A stretch of 64,000 bases of DNA from Armatimonadota bacterium (GCA_016223145.1 JACRPN010000005.1:377809-441808), one strand, 5' to 3'; counted from the first letter of the stretch, positions 27,299 through 37,189 are shown. Translations and numbers: made by a program. Notes: generated by a model from the sequence alone, not told the origin.

Positions 27299-30200
27299 AT
27301 GGATGCGCTGCAGGAGTACCTGAGGGAGTGCGCGTCCACGCATGGGTTCGGGGTGGCTGAAACCTCCCACTATCCCGCCCTCAAGAAGCTCATCGACGCC
27401 GCAGGCAAAGAACTTAAGCCGCACGTCGTCTGCATCATCAACCCCAAGGGCTCGGAGGGCAACCAGCCCGATGGGGGCCTTTTTCCTGCCAACCACCTTC
27501 CCAAACCAGGCCAAGAGGGGTTGCCGTTCGAGGACACGAAAGCCCGCAAGCCTGAACGAGGCGTGATCGAGGCCAAGGGGCTCGGTCAAGACCTGGAGCA
27601 GCTCATCGCCGGCGAGCAGGTCAAGCGCTACCTGCTGCAGTACAAACAAGTGCTGGCAACGAACCTGCGGGAGTTCGCGGCGATCCACTTAAGGAACGGC
27701 CAAGCCGTCGTGGTCGAGCGCTATTCGCTCGCAGTCTCGGAGTCCGCGTTCTTGGATCTTGCGGGCAGACCCAAGGTCGCCGAACGCCAGCACGGAAAAC
27801 CCCTCGCCGAATTCCTGAAGCGGACGCTACTGGCTTCCGTCACCCTCTCAGCGCCTGCCGAGGTGGCTGCCTATCTGGCCTCCTATGCCAGAGAAGCACG
27901 GCACAAGCTCGACCTCAATGCGCAGCCCCTGGAACTTAAGCAGATCCAAGACGCACTTTCCGAGGCGCTGGGCGTGAAGTTCGAAGGCGAAAGAGGAGAC
28001 GACTTCTTCCGGTCCACGCTCGTGCAGACCCTGTTCTACGGCATGTTCTCCGCCTGGGTCCTCTGGCATGAGGAGCCGAATCCAGACAAGGCGCCGTTCA
28101 ATTGGCTTCTGACGAGCCACTACTTGACCATCCCCGTGATCGACCGGCTTTTCGTGGGCGCCATGTCAAGAAAGGTCTTGGAACAAACGGACCTCACGAC
28201 AACACTGAAGAGCGCCGAGGAGGTGCTCAACCGCGTCGATTGGCCCGCATTCTCCGAGGCGTTCGAACAGGGCCTTGCGGTGCAGTATTTCTATGAGCCG
28301 TTCCTTGCCGCGTTCGACCCCGAGCTTCGCAAACAGATGGGCGTCTGGTACACGCCGCCCGAGATCGTTCGGTACATGGTCGGGCGCGTGGACCAAGTCC
28401 TACGGGAGGAGCTCGGCGAGGCCGACGGGCTGGCGAGCCCGAACGTGCTGGTGCTGGACCCCTGCTGCGGGACCGGAGCCTATCTGGTCGAGGCCCTGCG
28501 GCTGATTGCGAAACGGTATGCGGATCGTGGCGAGGCCGTCTTGCATGGCGACGACATCCGCAAGGCGGCTACCGATCGGCTTTTTGGGTTCGAGCTGCTT
28601 CCTGGGCCGTTCGTGGTGGCGCACCTTCAGCTTGGATTCCTGCTCGCGAAGCTGGGAGTGCACCTGGGGCCAAACGAACGTTCGGCGGTGTACCTGACGA
28701 ACGCGCTGACCGGTTGGGACCCGGCTCAGGACGTGAAGCAACAACTCGACCCGCTGTCGCTGTTTGCCGAAGCCGACGCGGCGAAGGAGGTCAAGCGCGA
28801 CAAGCCGATCCTGGTAGTCATGGGCAACCCGCCGTACAACGGCTACGCAGGGACGTTCCAGATGGACGAGGAGTTGGGGCTCGTCGAGCGGTACGTTTCG
28901 GGCAAGCGCAAGGGTCAGGGGCTGAACGACCTTTACGTGCGGTTCTTCGCGATGGCGGACCGCAGGATTGAGAAGACCGGACGGGGCGTGATCTGCTTCA
29001 TCAGCAACTACTCTTGGCTGGATGGGCTCTCTTTTGGCGAGATGCGGCGCAAGTATCTGGAGACGTTCGACCGGATCTGGATCGACAACTTGCACGGGGA
29101 CCGGATCATCAGCGAGTATTCGCCGGATGGGAAGACCAGTGAGACGATTTTTGCGGTGTCTGGTCAATCTGTCGGGATAAAGGTCGGAACGGCGATCTCG
29201 ATGCTTCTCCGAAGAGGCGCGAGCATCGTACGCAGACCGTCTGCCGAGGTCTTGTATCGGGACGTGGATGAAGCACGGGCTGAAGACCGCAGGTCCCAGC
29301 TTCAAAAGGCGCTCCGCGATCCCCAGTTCACGGATAGGTATTCGCCTTTGTTACCGAATCCCAAGCTCGCCAACCCGTTCAAGCCGCGGAAGGTGGGAAC
29401 GGGGTATCTGGACTGGCCGCGCCTGCCAGAGCTGATGCCTACCGGTTTTCCCGGTGTCAACACAGCCCGCGATTCGTTCCTCGTTGACATCGACCGAAGT
29501 TCGCTTGAGGCGCGGGTCAGGGCCTACTTCGACAAGGACTGCACCGAACAGGAATTGGCGAAAGTCTCGCCTCAGGCGGTGTTGGATACGAGCGGTTACA
29601 ACGCCCGAACGACTCGGGCTACGCTACAGGCACGAGGTCTAGACCCTACTGGGTTCCGCAACGTCTATTACCGACCCTTCGATGAGAGGTGGCTGTATTA
29701 CGAACGCGAAACGAAGCTCATCGATAGGAACCGGCGCGAATTCGAGCACCTGATCCAGCCAGGGAATGTCCTACTTATCTGCTCCGAAGTTCAGCGAAGG
29801 GAGTACGACGGACCGCTGGTATGCCGGCCCTTGCCCTCATATCACATTATCGAGCGTGCGAGTCTTTGCTTCCCGCTAAGATGCTTCGGAGCGTCAAGTG
29901 AAAGCTCGCAGGGTCTGCTCTTGCCACTTGATGGGGATGCAGAAGGCTCAGTGCGCTCAGTCTGGAACCTCAGTCCACTCGCATGGGAGGCGCTTGAGAC
30001 ATCCAAGCTAAACGGCCACCCCGAATGCATCTTCTTCCATTCCCTCGCCATCCTCCACAGCCCCGCCTACGCTGAAGAGAACGCCGGAGCGCTGAGGCAG
30101 GATTGGCCCCGCGTGCCGCTGCCCAAAGACCGCGACCTGCTTCTGCACGGCCTCGAACTCGGCAAACGGCTGGCGGCGCTGCTCGATCCCGAATCGCCGG

Positions 30201-30694
30201 TTCCCGGCGTGAACGAAGGCGATCTGCCTGCACACCTCCAAGCCATCGCAGGGTTCGACTGGAACAAAGAAGGCGCTCCAAGAGAGGGCACGTCCGACCT
30301 GGACCTCAAAGCCAATTGGGGTTACAAAACGCCGCAGGGCGCGGTGATGCCCGCCACCGGCAAGGTGCACTGGCAGAATCGGCCCTCCGCGCAGCCGAGC
30401 CTGGAAGGCGCCCCGGCCGGGCCGGTAACCGTCGACGTCGTCATGAACGAGCACGCGCGGTGGACCGGCATCCCGGAGGCCGTCTGGAACTACACGCTGG
30501 GCGGGTACCAGGTGATGAAGAAGTGGCTGAGCTATCGCGAGCGAGATGTCCTGGGTCGGCCCATGAAGCTCGCCGAAGTTCGGGAGTTCTCCGCGATCGC
30601 GCGGCGCATCGCGTGCATCCTTGCGATGGGGCCAGAGTTGGACGAACACTATCGGGCCAGCGCGACGGCGGCTACTCGAAGCGAAGAAGTCTGA
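27299..30694 (+). CDS. Single-chain restriction-modification enzyme (type IIG/ISP-like)
   Basis: The protein is about 1131 residues. The N-terminal domain has a PD-(D/E)xK nuclease pattern: QPDGGLF (Asp58), then RGVIEAKG (Glu91, Lys93). The middle holds an N6-adenine methyltransferase: DPCCGTGAYLVEALR near residue 387 (motif I) and NPPY near residue 510 (motif IV). The C-terminal 500 residues should recognise the target (FRNVYYRPFDERWLYY is typical of type ISP-like enzymes), ending YTLGGYQVMKKWLSYRE. No helicase ATPase motifs are present, so it differs from LlaBIII-type ISP enzymes and is closer to type IIG. The ATG at 27299 is chosen because the longer frame starts inside repeat DNA. No separate methylase or specificity gene is adjacent. 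Confidence 0.85.
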   Translation: MDALQEYLRECASTHGFGVAETSHYPALKKLIDAAGKELKPHVVCIINPKGSEGNQPDGGLFPANHLPKPGQEGLPFEDTKARKPERGVIEAKGLGQDLEQLIAGEQVKRYLLQYKQVLATNLREFAAIHLRNGQAVVVERYSLAVSESAFLDLAGRPKVAERQHGKPLAEFLKRTLLASVTLSAPAEVAAYLASYAREARHKLDLNAQPLELKQIQDALSEALGVKFEGERGDDFFRSTLVQTLFYGMFSAWVLWHEEPNPDKAPFNWLLTSHYLTIPVIDRLFVGAMSRKVLEQTDLTTTLKSAEEVLNRVDWPAFSEAFEQGLAVQYFYEPFLAAFDPELRKQMGVWYTPPEIVRYMVGRVDQVLREELGEADGLASPNVLVLDPCCGTGAYLVEALRLIAKRYADRGEAVLHGDDIRKAATDRLFGFELLPGPFVVAHLQLGFLLAKLGVHLGPNERSAVYLTNALTGWDPAQDVKQQLDPLSLFAEADAAKEVKRDKPILVVMGNPPYNGYAGTFQMDEELGLVERYVSGKRKGQGLNDLYVRFFAMADRRIEKTGRGVICFISNYSWLDGLSFGEMRRKYLETFDRIWIDNLHGDRIISEYSPDGKTSETIFAVSGQSVGIKVGTAISMLLRRGASIVRRPSAEVLYRDVDEARAEDRRSQLQKALRDPQFTDRYSPLLPNPKLANPFKPRKVGTGYLDWPRLPELMPTGFPGVNTARDSFLVDIDRSSLEARVRAYFDKDCTEQELAKVSPQAVLDTSGYNARTTRATLQARGLDPTGFRNVYYRPFDERWLYYERETKLIDRNRREFEHLIQPGNVLLICSEVQRREYDGPLVCRPLPSYHIIERASLCFPLRCFGASSESSQGLLLPLDGDAEGSVRSVWNLSPLAWEALETSKLNGHPECIFFHSLAILHSPAYAEENAGALRQDWPRVPLPKDRDLLLHGLELGKRLAALLDPESPVPGVNEGDLPAHLQAIAGFDWNKEGAPREGTSDLDLKANWGYKTPQGAVMPATGKVHWQNRPSAQPSLEGAPAGPVTVDVVMNEHARWTGIPEAVWNYTLGGYQVMKKWLSYRERDVLGRPMKLAEVREFSAIARRIACILAMGPELDEHYRASATAATRSEEV

Positions 30695-30698
30695 ACCA

Positions 30699-30748
30699 CC
30701 TCGCCCCTTGTGGGAGAGGTCGGTAAGCGAAGCGAACCGGGTGAGGGG
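30699..30748. repeat. Dispersed hairpin element, family B
   Basis: Sequence starts CCTCGCCCCTTGTGGGAGAG, has GGTAAGCGAAGCGAACC, and ends GGGTGAGGGG. It begins 5 bp after the restriction-modification gene stop and could serve as its terminator. Close copies lie at 62392-62446 and 62485-62539, inside hemW. Confidence 0.85.
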
Positions 30749-30811
30749 TTTCGGGAGCCCAAGATAGCCTCCCATCGGTTGACGTAGCCACGGCCAACCG
30801 TTTTGTAGGAT

Positions 30812-31861
30812 ATGAGAATCCCCCCACCCCCCGACTTTCGCTTTGAGTACTGGGACACCCGCAGGACCCCTAACCACTCCATCACCTGGCTCGTCGAAGG
30901 GCTCCTCCCGAAGGGCTGCATCGCCCTGCTCTCCTCCCGGCCCCATGCCGGAGCACTGGAGTTCACCGCCGCCCTCTGCGGCGCCATCGCTGATGGGCTG
31001 GATTTCGTCGGAATGGCCACGGCCAAGAGCCCGATCCTCTGGTTCGCCTGCGCCCACTCCCGCGCCGAAACCGAAGATGCCCTGCGCCTCATCCCGCCCT
31101 CGAACGACGACTCGCCCTTGCGGTTCGACCCTATGGTGCAGGAATACGGCGAAGTCGGAGCAATCCCGCTCTATGTCTGCTATTCGCCCCTCCAACTGGA
31201 CCGGCAAGAGACCCTGGACGAGGTGGTCGCCTATGCCAAATCGTTCGAGGCCGGGTTGATCGTCGTGGACAATCTCACCGCCTGTACGCAAGGAGGTACC
31301 AGGCACGACGGCCATAGGGCGCGCCCCTTCATGCGCTCGCTTCTCGAAGCGACCGCTCAATGTGGGGCGACCTTCCTCCTCCTTCACCATCTGGCAAAGT
31401 TTGGCGGCCTGACGCGGCCTGCCGACCATCCCGAGTTGGCCTCCGGGTCCCACGTGCTCCTGAACCTTGAATCGGGTATCGACAAATGGAAGCAACGCCT
31501 GTTGCGCCTATCCGCGAATGGTTCGGGCCGTTATCCGAGCAGAACGCATTTCTTCCGAGTAAATGAGCCCGGCCGCTATGTGTCGGCTAACCCGGAGGAC
31601 GAGCCAATCCCCGTCGGCACGGTCTATGAAAGGACCCTTGAGCGCCTAAACAATCACCCAAAAACGGTTAACCAGTTGTGCGAGGAGAATGGTTGTTACC
31701 GTGTCAGTGTCGACATGGCCGCTCGACAGTTGGTTAGGGCCGGGCTCGCCGTTCATGGCCCAAAACGCGGCCGCAGCTTCACTTACCTGCTGGCCGGCGC
31801 CCAAAGCGCCTACGACGACGCAGTAAGGATGGCGAAGAGACCCTCTCCAAACCCGGAGTAG
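30812..31861 (+). CDS. RepA-like AAA ATPase with degenerate P-loop
   Basis: The 349-residue protein has the RecA-superfamily layout of RepA/AAA_25 ATPases: ITWLVEGLLPKGCIALLSSRPHAG at the P-loop position, Walker B-like GLIVVDNLTA (about 149-158), and a sensor FLLLHHLAKFG. The usual GKST of Walker A is replaced by GALEF (about 47-51), so ATP binding should be weak or lost. The C-terminal 100 residues look like a winged helix (VNQLCEENGCYRVSVDMAAR), as in plasmid or phage replication helicases and DNA-binding regulators. It follows the restriction-modification gene by 117 bp. Function unknown; it may be a DNA-binding remnant of a mobile element. Confidence 0.7.
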   Translation: MRIPPPPDFRFEYWDTRRTPNHSITWLVEGLLPKGCIALLSSRPHAGALEFTAALCGAIADGLDFVGMATAKSPILWFACAHSRAETEDALRLIPPSNDDSPLRFDPMVQEYGEVGAIPLYVCYSPLQLDRQETLDEVVAYAKSFEAGLIVVDNLTACTQGGTRHDGHRARPFMRSLLEATAQCGATFLLLHHLAKFGGLTRPADHPELASGSHVLLNLESGIDKWKQRLLRLSANGSGRYPSRTHFFRVNEPGRYVSANPEDEPIPVGTVYERTLERLNNHPKTVNQLCEENGCYRVSVDMAARQLVRAGLAVHGPKRGRSFTYLLAGAQSAYDDAVRMAKRPSPNPE

Positions 31862-32023
31862 CGCGAGTGTCTCGCCGAGCGGCCCCACCCTCTGCTAACC
31901 CTCGCTACCCTCTCGCACCCTCGCTTAACCTCACGCGCCCTAGCCACTGTATTCCTACTGGGTCTACAGAGTCACAAACCTGAACTTCTTGCCGGGCCAC
32001 CCCAGCTCATGTAACATGAAACC
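31862..32023. other. Short intergenic region with CT-rich repeats
   Basis: No gene is seen. It carries degenerate repeats of CCTCTGCTAACCCTCGCTACC type at 31890-31930. Confidence 0.4.
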
Positions 32024-34135
32024 ATGGGACTCGGGATTGCTTCGGCCTTGCTGTTCGCGTGGGTGGGTTCAGGCACTACGCCCTCGACACCCTTCAGTGG
32101 CACAATTGCCCATCGCCCTCCCCCCTTCGCCCTAAGTCCGTTACCCCCTGCTCCCGCTGCCGACCTTGAGTGCGCCCATGCCGCCAGGGCTGCGACGGCC
32201 GTCGAGGCCATGCTTGCCGGCATCGTCAAGAAGCCGCTCGAAGGCACAGCCGACACTGACGTCCTCAAAAACGTCCTCGAAATCGAGGCGCTTCCAGACA
32301 CATCCACCCTCGTCGGCACGAACGTGATGACCGTGAAGAGCCTGATCAACGGCCTTGGCCAGTTCACTTTCCGCCTGGCGGACAATTTCACGCTCGGCAC
32401 AGTCCTGCTCAACGGCAGCCCCATCAGCACCACGCGGCTCGACTCGGCGACTGTCCGAGCCAACCTCGGGACGACCTTCAATCAGGATCAGACCTTTCAG
32501 CTCACGATCCCCTACAGCGGCCAGCCCGTCGCGGGGTCGGGGTTCGGCTCGATCGTCTTCCGGACCCGCTCAAGCGGCGCGAAAGAGGTCTTCACGCTCA
32601 GCGAACCCTGGTTCGCCTACACCTGGTGGCCCGCAAAGGACGACAACGATGACAAAGCTCTGACCGACATCGCCGTCATCGTGCCGAGCCCGATGGTCGT
32701 GGCGGCGAACGGCCTGCTGCAGGGCGTTGACCCCCTTTCCGGCGGGCGCCAGCGCTATCGGTGGAGCAGCCAATACCCCATCGTGACGTACCTGGTGAGC
32801 TTCTCGGCGACCAACTTCAACACCTGGACCACGAGCTACACCCACGCGGGCGGCTCGATGCCCCTGAACTTCTACATCTATCCTGAGTGGGACTCCTCGG
32901 GCAATCGAGCGGGATGGGAAAGGTCTGGGCCGATGATCGGCGCCTTTGCCACGATCTTTGGCGAGTACCCGTTCATCCAGGAGAAGTACGGCATCTGCAA
33001 CTTCGGGTTCGGTGGCGGGATGGAGCACCAGACCATCACCGGCCAAGGCGGCTTTGGCGAATCGCTCACGGCACACGAGCTCGGGCATCAGTGGTGGGGC
33101 GACATGGTCACCTGCAAGACTTGGCCCGACATCTGGCTGAACGAGGGCTTTGCGACCTATTGCGAGGCGCTGTGGCTGGAGCGCAAGCCCGGCAGCAGCG
33201 GCCTTCCCGCGCTCAAGAGCGCGATGGCGAGCCGCAAGCCTAGCAACTACAACGGATCGGTGTATTGCTACGACGCAACAAGCGTCAGCAACATCTTTAA
33301 CGGGAATACGAGCTACCGGAAGGGCGGATGGGTTCTGCACCAGCTTCGGCACATCGTCGGCGACGCCACCTTTTTCGCCATCCTTGCCGAATACCGCAGC
33401 CGATATGAGTTTAGGGCCGCGATCACCGAGGACTTCATCCGGGTCTGCGAAGACGTCTCGGGGAGGAGCCTAAGGTGGTTCTTCGACCCTTGGGTCTACG
33501 GCATCGGCGCGGTGGCCTACAAATGGGGGATCGAACAGACGACTGTGGACGGCCGGGAGTATCTGCAGGTTCACCTGAGGCAGACGCAAAGCGCCTCGTA
33601 CCCGGTCTTCTCGATGCCGGTGGACTTTCGGTACACGGTAGGGGGCAGTCCCGTCACTCAAGTGCTCTGGAACACGGCCCCGACCCAGCACTACGTTTTC
33701 CCGGTCAACGGGAGCTCTTCCGCTCATGCGCTAGATCCCGATGGGTGGGTTTTGACGAGTTCCGTGGCTTCGGAGGCCTATCAGCCCGGGCCGCCCAAAA
33801 TCGTCCGGGTGGACCCCTCGCCAGGCTCTACGGGTCCCTTTTCAACAATTCGCATCACGTTCCACACGCCGGTCAACATCAGCACAACGGACGTTTCGGT
33901 CGCCACCCGTTCGGGCGCAAAGGTGCGTTGTCCGATGCGCTATCAAGATTCGACGAACACGATGATCGTCACGATCCCCTCCAAGGCGGGCTCGCAGTTC
34001 TATATCGTCGTGCGGGATACGGTGCGCGCGGTGAACACCGGGCTTGCCCTAGACGGCGAGGCCCCCGATTACCACAGCGTGCCCTCTGGAGACGGTCTTG
34101 CAGGCGGGATGGCGATCTATCGGTTCGGATATTGA
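32024..34135 (+). CDS. Secreted M1-family metallopeptidase with C-terminal Ig-like domain
   Basis: The 703-residue protein has a signal sequence (MGLGIASALLFAWVGSG), a beta-sandwich N-terminal domain, and a gluzincin core with HELGH at 351-355 and the third zinc ligand Glu374 in NEGFATYCEALW. The region before it, GFGGGMEHQTITG, matches the M1 GxMEN element with His in place of Asn. A C-terminal Ig-like Big_5 domain (about 590-690, VRVDPSPGSTGPFSTIRITF) follows. It should trim peptides outside the cytoplasm. The ABC ATPase gene begins 88 bp downstream. Confidence 0.88.
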   Translation: MGLGIASALLFAWVGSGTTPSTPFSGTIAHRPPPFALSPLPPAPAADLECAHAARAATAVEAMLAGIVKKPLEGTADTDVLKNVLEIEALPDTSTLVGTNVMTVKSLINGLGQFTFRLADNFTLGTVLLNGSPISTTRLDSATVRANLGTTFNQDQTFQLTIPYSGQPVAGSGFGSIVFRTRSSGAKEVFTLSEPWFAYTWWPAKDDNDDKALTDIAVIVPSPMVVAANGLLQGVDPLSGGRQRYRWSSQYPIVTYLVSFSATNFNTWTTSYTHAGGSMPLNFYIYPEWDSSGNRAGWERSGPMIGAFATIFGEYPFIQEKYGICNFGFGGGMEHQTITGQGGFGESLTAHELGHQWWGDMVTCKTWPDIWLNEGFATYCEALWLERKPGSSGLPALKSAMASRKPSNYNGSVYCYDATSVSNIFNGNTSYRKGGWVLHQLRHIVGDATFFAILAEYRSRYEFRAAITEDFIRVCEDVSGRSLRWFFDPWVYGIGAVAYKWGIEQTTVDGREYLQVHLRQTQSASYPVFSMPVDFRYTVGGSPVTQVLWNTAPTQHYVFPVNGSSSAHALDPDGWVLTSSVASEAYQPGPPKIVRVDPSPGSTGPFSTIRITFHTPVNISTTDVSVATRSGAKVRCPMRYQDSTNTMIVTIPSKAGSQFYIVVRDTVRAVNTGLALDGEAPDYHSVPSGDGLAGGMAIYRFGY

Positions 34136-34223
34136 GCGGCGGCGTCCTAAACGGTCCCAGCGAATCTACGTCTCAGCAGGTAGAGTTTCGCTATAGCTTC
34201 CCTGGAGGCCCACTTTTCCGCCC

Positions 34224-34988
34224 ATGTCAGACCGCGTGATCATCGACACCCGCCACCTCTCGAAGGACTACGTGATGGGGGACGTGGTCGTCCACGCGCT
34301 GCGCGACGTGACGCTCTCCATCCACGAGGGCGAGTTCGTCGCGATCATGGGGCCATCCGGCAGCGGCAAGTCCACCTTTATGAACCTGGTCGGCTGCCTC
34401 GACCGCCCCACGAAGGGCGAGTACGTGCTGAACGGAACCGAGGTCGCCACCATCAGTGACAACGACCTAGCCGGCGTGCGCAACAAATATATAGGTTTTG
34501 TCTTTCAAACATTTAATCTTCTTCCAAGAACTTCGGCGCTGAAGAACGTCGAACTGCCGCTGGTCTATGCCGGCGCGGGCGACCGCCACGAAAAGGCGAT
34601 GCAAGCCATCAGAACCGTCGGTCTGGAGCCGCGGGCCCACCACAAGCCGAACGAGCTTTCCGGCGGCCAGCAGCAGCGCGTGGCGATCGCCCGCGCGATC
34701 GTGAACGATCCGGTGCTCATCCTTGGCGACGAGCCCACAGGCAACCTGGACACAAGGACCTCTGAGGAAATCATGGGGCTCTTCCAGGATTTGAACCGCC
34801 ACGGCAAGACGGTCATTATCGTCACCCACGAACACGACATCGCGATGCACTGCAAGCGGATCATCTGGTTCCGGGATGGACGCATCGTGTCGGATGAGTT
34901 GGTCAAAGAGCCGATCGACGCAAGGGAGAAGATCAAGGAGCTTCCCGATCCGGACGCGGAGATCCCGGTCGCCGGGTTTCAGGTGTAG
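34224..34988 (+). CDS. LolD/MacB-type ABC transporter ATP-binding protein
   Basis: The 254-residue ATPase has Walker [10 protein letters not shown] (43-51), Q-loop [13 protein letters not shown], signature [15 protein letters not shown], Walker [13 protein letters not shown] and the switch His in VTHEHDIA. The MacB/LolD subclass is clear from [18 protein letters not shown] and [15 protein letters not shown]. No permease lies beside it. The ATPase-less MacB-type permease at 23625-24830 is the best partner in the window; that pairing is inferred. A C-terminal extension of about 20 residues follows the core. Confidence 0.92.
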   Translation: MSDRVIIDTRHLSKDYVMGDVVVHALRDVTLSIHEGEFVAIMGPSGSGKSTFMNLVGCLDRPTKGEYVLNGTEVATISDNDLAGVRNKYIGFVFQTFNLLPRTSALKNVELPLVYAGAGDRHEKAMQAIRTVGLEPRAHHKPNELSGGQQQRVAIARAIVNDPVLILGDEPTGNLDTRTSEEIMGLFQDLNRHGKTVIIVTHEHDIAMHCKRIIWFRDGRIVSDELVKEPIDAREKIKELPDPDAEIPVAGFQV

Positions 34989-34991
34989 GGG

Positions 34992-36314
34992 CTATTTCCT
35001 GGCTTTGGCCGCGATTTCCTTGAGCACGACCTCCTCGGCTCTTTCGAGGAATAGGTCCTTGCCGTTCTCGTCGTACTCCTTCGCCACAGCCACATCGGGG
35101 CTGACACCGACGCCCTCGATGCGGAACCCGTCGGCGATCACGTCCACGATGGGAATCTCCAGATAGGCCCAATCGGAGGCGCGGGAGGGCGTGGTTCCGA
35201 GCACGTGGCCCGCCGTGGTGGAACCCACCAGCGTGCCGCGCTTGCTGCGCTTGATAATGTGGCTGAAGACCTCTTTGGCGCTGCGCGAGCCGTCGTTGAT
35301 AATGACGACGAGCGGCCTGCCATAGCCGAAGAGCTGTTTATTGCCCCCGGTTTCGCCGAACTTCCATTCGATGGTGGATTCGGGCCGAAAGAACGGGTCG
35401 CCAAACCCCTCGGGGCGGCCGCCGAAACCATCTCGAATGTCCAGAATGAAGCCGTCAGTGTCCTTGAATCGGCCGTAAACCAGGTTCGAGAGAGCGTTTT
35501 TCATATCCTCGCTCGACATCGTCCATAGGTGCACATAGGCCAGCTTCTTGCCATCCCGCTCGATGATCCGGGCGCTGTTGCGTGTGGCTTCGAGAAACAT
35601 CTGTCCCGCCGGCTGGGAGGCGACCTCGACCTCCTTTTCCAGTTGGGCCGAGCCACGCTTCACTACCACCTTGACCTTCTTGCCGACGCTCTCGCGGAAG
35701 GCATCCACGGGTGAGAACGGCTTGCCGTCCACGCTGACCATGCGGTCCCCTTTGCGGATGTCGGCGGTCTCGGCAGCCATGCCGTTCATGACCATGTGGA
35801 CCGTGTAGCCGTCCTTGTCGCGCCGGTACCAGAGGCCAATGTTGGGCATCGACTCGGCGCTATTGCTCCGCGCAAGGCTGTCGAAGTTGTAGTAGCCCTG
35901 GCTAGAGCGGGTGAGGAAGGCGAAATGCGAGTCCTTGAAGTCGTCAATCATCTTGTTGACGGCCTCGCTGAACTCGCCCTCGTTCTTTGCGCCTTTGGCG
36001 GCCGGCGCGTATTTGGTGAAAAGGGCCTCCATTTCTGCCTTTCGGGATTGGCGCGCGTAGTAGCGGCTCCGAATGGCGGATTCGACCTGGTTCCAGGCAG
36101 CGGCGTAGTCGCGGGGCTGCTGGGCTGACGCCAGATCGATCGAAAACGGTTCGACGACGTCGTCGGGCGATCCAAGCCAGATGGGGCCTGGACAGCCCTG
36201 CGCTTCACTCTTAATCGGTGGATTCAGGATCGAAAGATCGAGGATGGGGACGCCCTGCGCCGAAAGGAGCGTTTGTCCCAGACCGACGAGTGTTGCCAAC
36301 AGCAGCGAAGTCAT
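34992..36314 (-). CDS. S41-family C-terminal processing protease
   Basis: The product is about 440 residues. It has a signal peptide (TSLLLATLVGLGQTLLSAQG), an N-terminal helical region, a PDZ domain (IRKGDRMVSVDGKPFSPVDAF) and the S41 protease core (GFILDIRDGFGGRPEG, then INDGSRSAKEVFSHIIKRSKRG). In the core the catalytic Ser is in DGSRSAKE and the Lys follows at the expected spacing. Such enzymes degrade or process periplasmic proteins. The ATG at 36314 is chosen because the signal peptide follows it. The gene converges on the ABC ATPase with 3 bp between stops and is divergent from rplA. Confidence 0.88.
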   Translation of the reverse strand: MTSLLLATLVGLGQTLLSAQGVPILDLSILNPPIKSEAQGCPGPIWLGSPDDVVEPFSIDLASAQQPRDYAAAWNQVESAIRSRYYARQSRKAEMEALFTKYAPAAKGAKNEGEFSEAVNKMIDDFKDSHFAFLTRSSQGYYNFDSLARSNSAESMPNIGLWYRRDKDGYTVHMVMNGMAAETADIRKGDRMVSVDGKPFSPVDAFRESVGKKVKVVVKRGSAQLEKEVEVASQPAGQMFLEATRNSARIIERDGKKLAYVHLWTMSSEDMKNALSNLVYGRFKDTDGFILDIRDGFGGRPEGFGDPFFRPESTIEWKFGETGGNKQLFGYGRPLVVIINDGSRSAKEVFSHIIKRSKRGTLVGSTTAGHVLGTTPSRASDWAYLEIPIVDVIADGFRIEGVGVSPDVAVAKEYDENGKDLFLERAEEVVLKEIAAKARK

Positions 36315-36459
36315 GCCTGTTTGTACCGTAAGGCCGCGCCGGGCTGTTCCGCCTCCGTGACTTTTGGGGCTTAGGTTCGGGTATCTTTTTCGGGCGCGAG
36401 CTTCGGCTCGTGCCAGTGGGAGTTCCAGAACTCTGGGACAATGGCACCACAGGAGCAAC

Positions 36460-37182
36460 ATGAGAAAGAACATCCGCAAAGCGGCGCAATCGCCGCGCTA
36501 CGTTTCGGCCGCAGGCGTCGTCGAGAAGGGCCAATACTATCCGATCGAAGAAGCGATCGCCCTCGTCAAAAAGAGCGCCACGGCCAAGTTCCCTGAGAAC
36601 ATCGACCTCGCGGTCCGCCTTGGCATCGACCCCCGCAAGAGCGATCAGAACGTTCGAGGAACCACCGCACTACCGCACGGCACGGGCAAGAAAGAAAAGA
36701 AAATCGCCGTGCTCGCCAAGGGCGACCACGTGAAAGAAGCGGAGGAGGCCGGGGCCGACGTGGTGGGTTCCGATGACCTCATCACGAAGATCCAGGGCGG
36801 GTTCAAAGATTTCGACATCGTGATCGCGACCGAGGAGATGGCGCCGTCCATCGGCAAGATCGGGCGAATCCTCGGCCCGCGTACCCCCAACAAGCGCAAC
36901 GGCACGGTCACGAACCAGGTGGGCCAGGCGATCCGCGAGATCAAGGGCGCGACCCGCGCCGAATACCGCGCCGACAAGGCCGGCATCGTGCACATGTGCA
37001 TTGGACGCGTGACGCTCGACGATGCGAAGATCCAGGAGAACCTGCACGCCGCGCTCCACGCGCTCATCAAGGCTAAGCCGCAGACGGCCAAGGGCCGCTA
37101 TCTGATTTCGGTCACGTTGAGCAGCACGATGGGCCCGGGCGTGAAACTGGACCCGACAGTCGCGCACAAGTTTGCGAGCTAG
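36460..37182 (+). CDS. rplA: Ribosomal protein L1
   Basis: The 241-residue protein matches L1, which forms the stalk at the ribosomal E site and in many bacteria represses its own operon. It has KFPENIDLAVRLGIDPRKSDQ and the conserved GRILGPRTPNKRNGTVT. TMGPGVKLDP is near the end. CAGGAGCAAC before the ATG is a good ribosome-binding site. L1 is normally encoded next to rplK and rplJ, but neither is here: an S41 protease diverges upstream, and a repeat plus a convergent gene lie downstream. Confidence 0.95.
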   Translation: MRKNIRKAAQSPRYVSAAGVVEKGQYYPIEEAIALVKKSATAKFPENIDLAVRLGIDPRKSDQNVRGTTALPHGTGKKEKKIAVLAKGDHVKEAEEAGADVVGSDDLITKIQGGFKDFDIVIATEEMAPSIGKIGRILGPRTPNKRNGTVTNQVGQAIREIKGATRAEYRADKAGIVHMCIGRVTLDDAKIQENLHAALHALIKAKPQTAKGRYLISVTLSSTMGPGVKLDPTVAHKFAS

Positions 37183-37189
37183 GGAAGAC

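Noticed and set aside
30008..31495. Minus-strand open frame across the restriction enzyme end and the AAA gene
   Set aside because: It crosses two plus-strand genes and the family B repeat, with low-complexity translation.
34992..36479. Longer S41 protease start at 36479
   Set aside because: The extra N-terminus is antisense to the rplA upstream region and precedes the real signal peptide at 36314.
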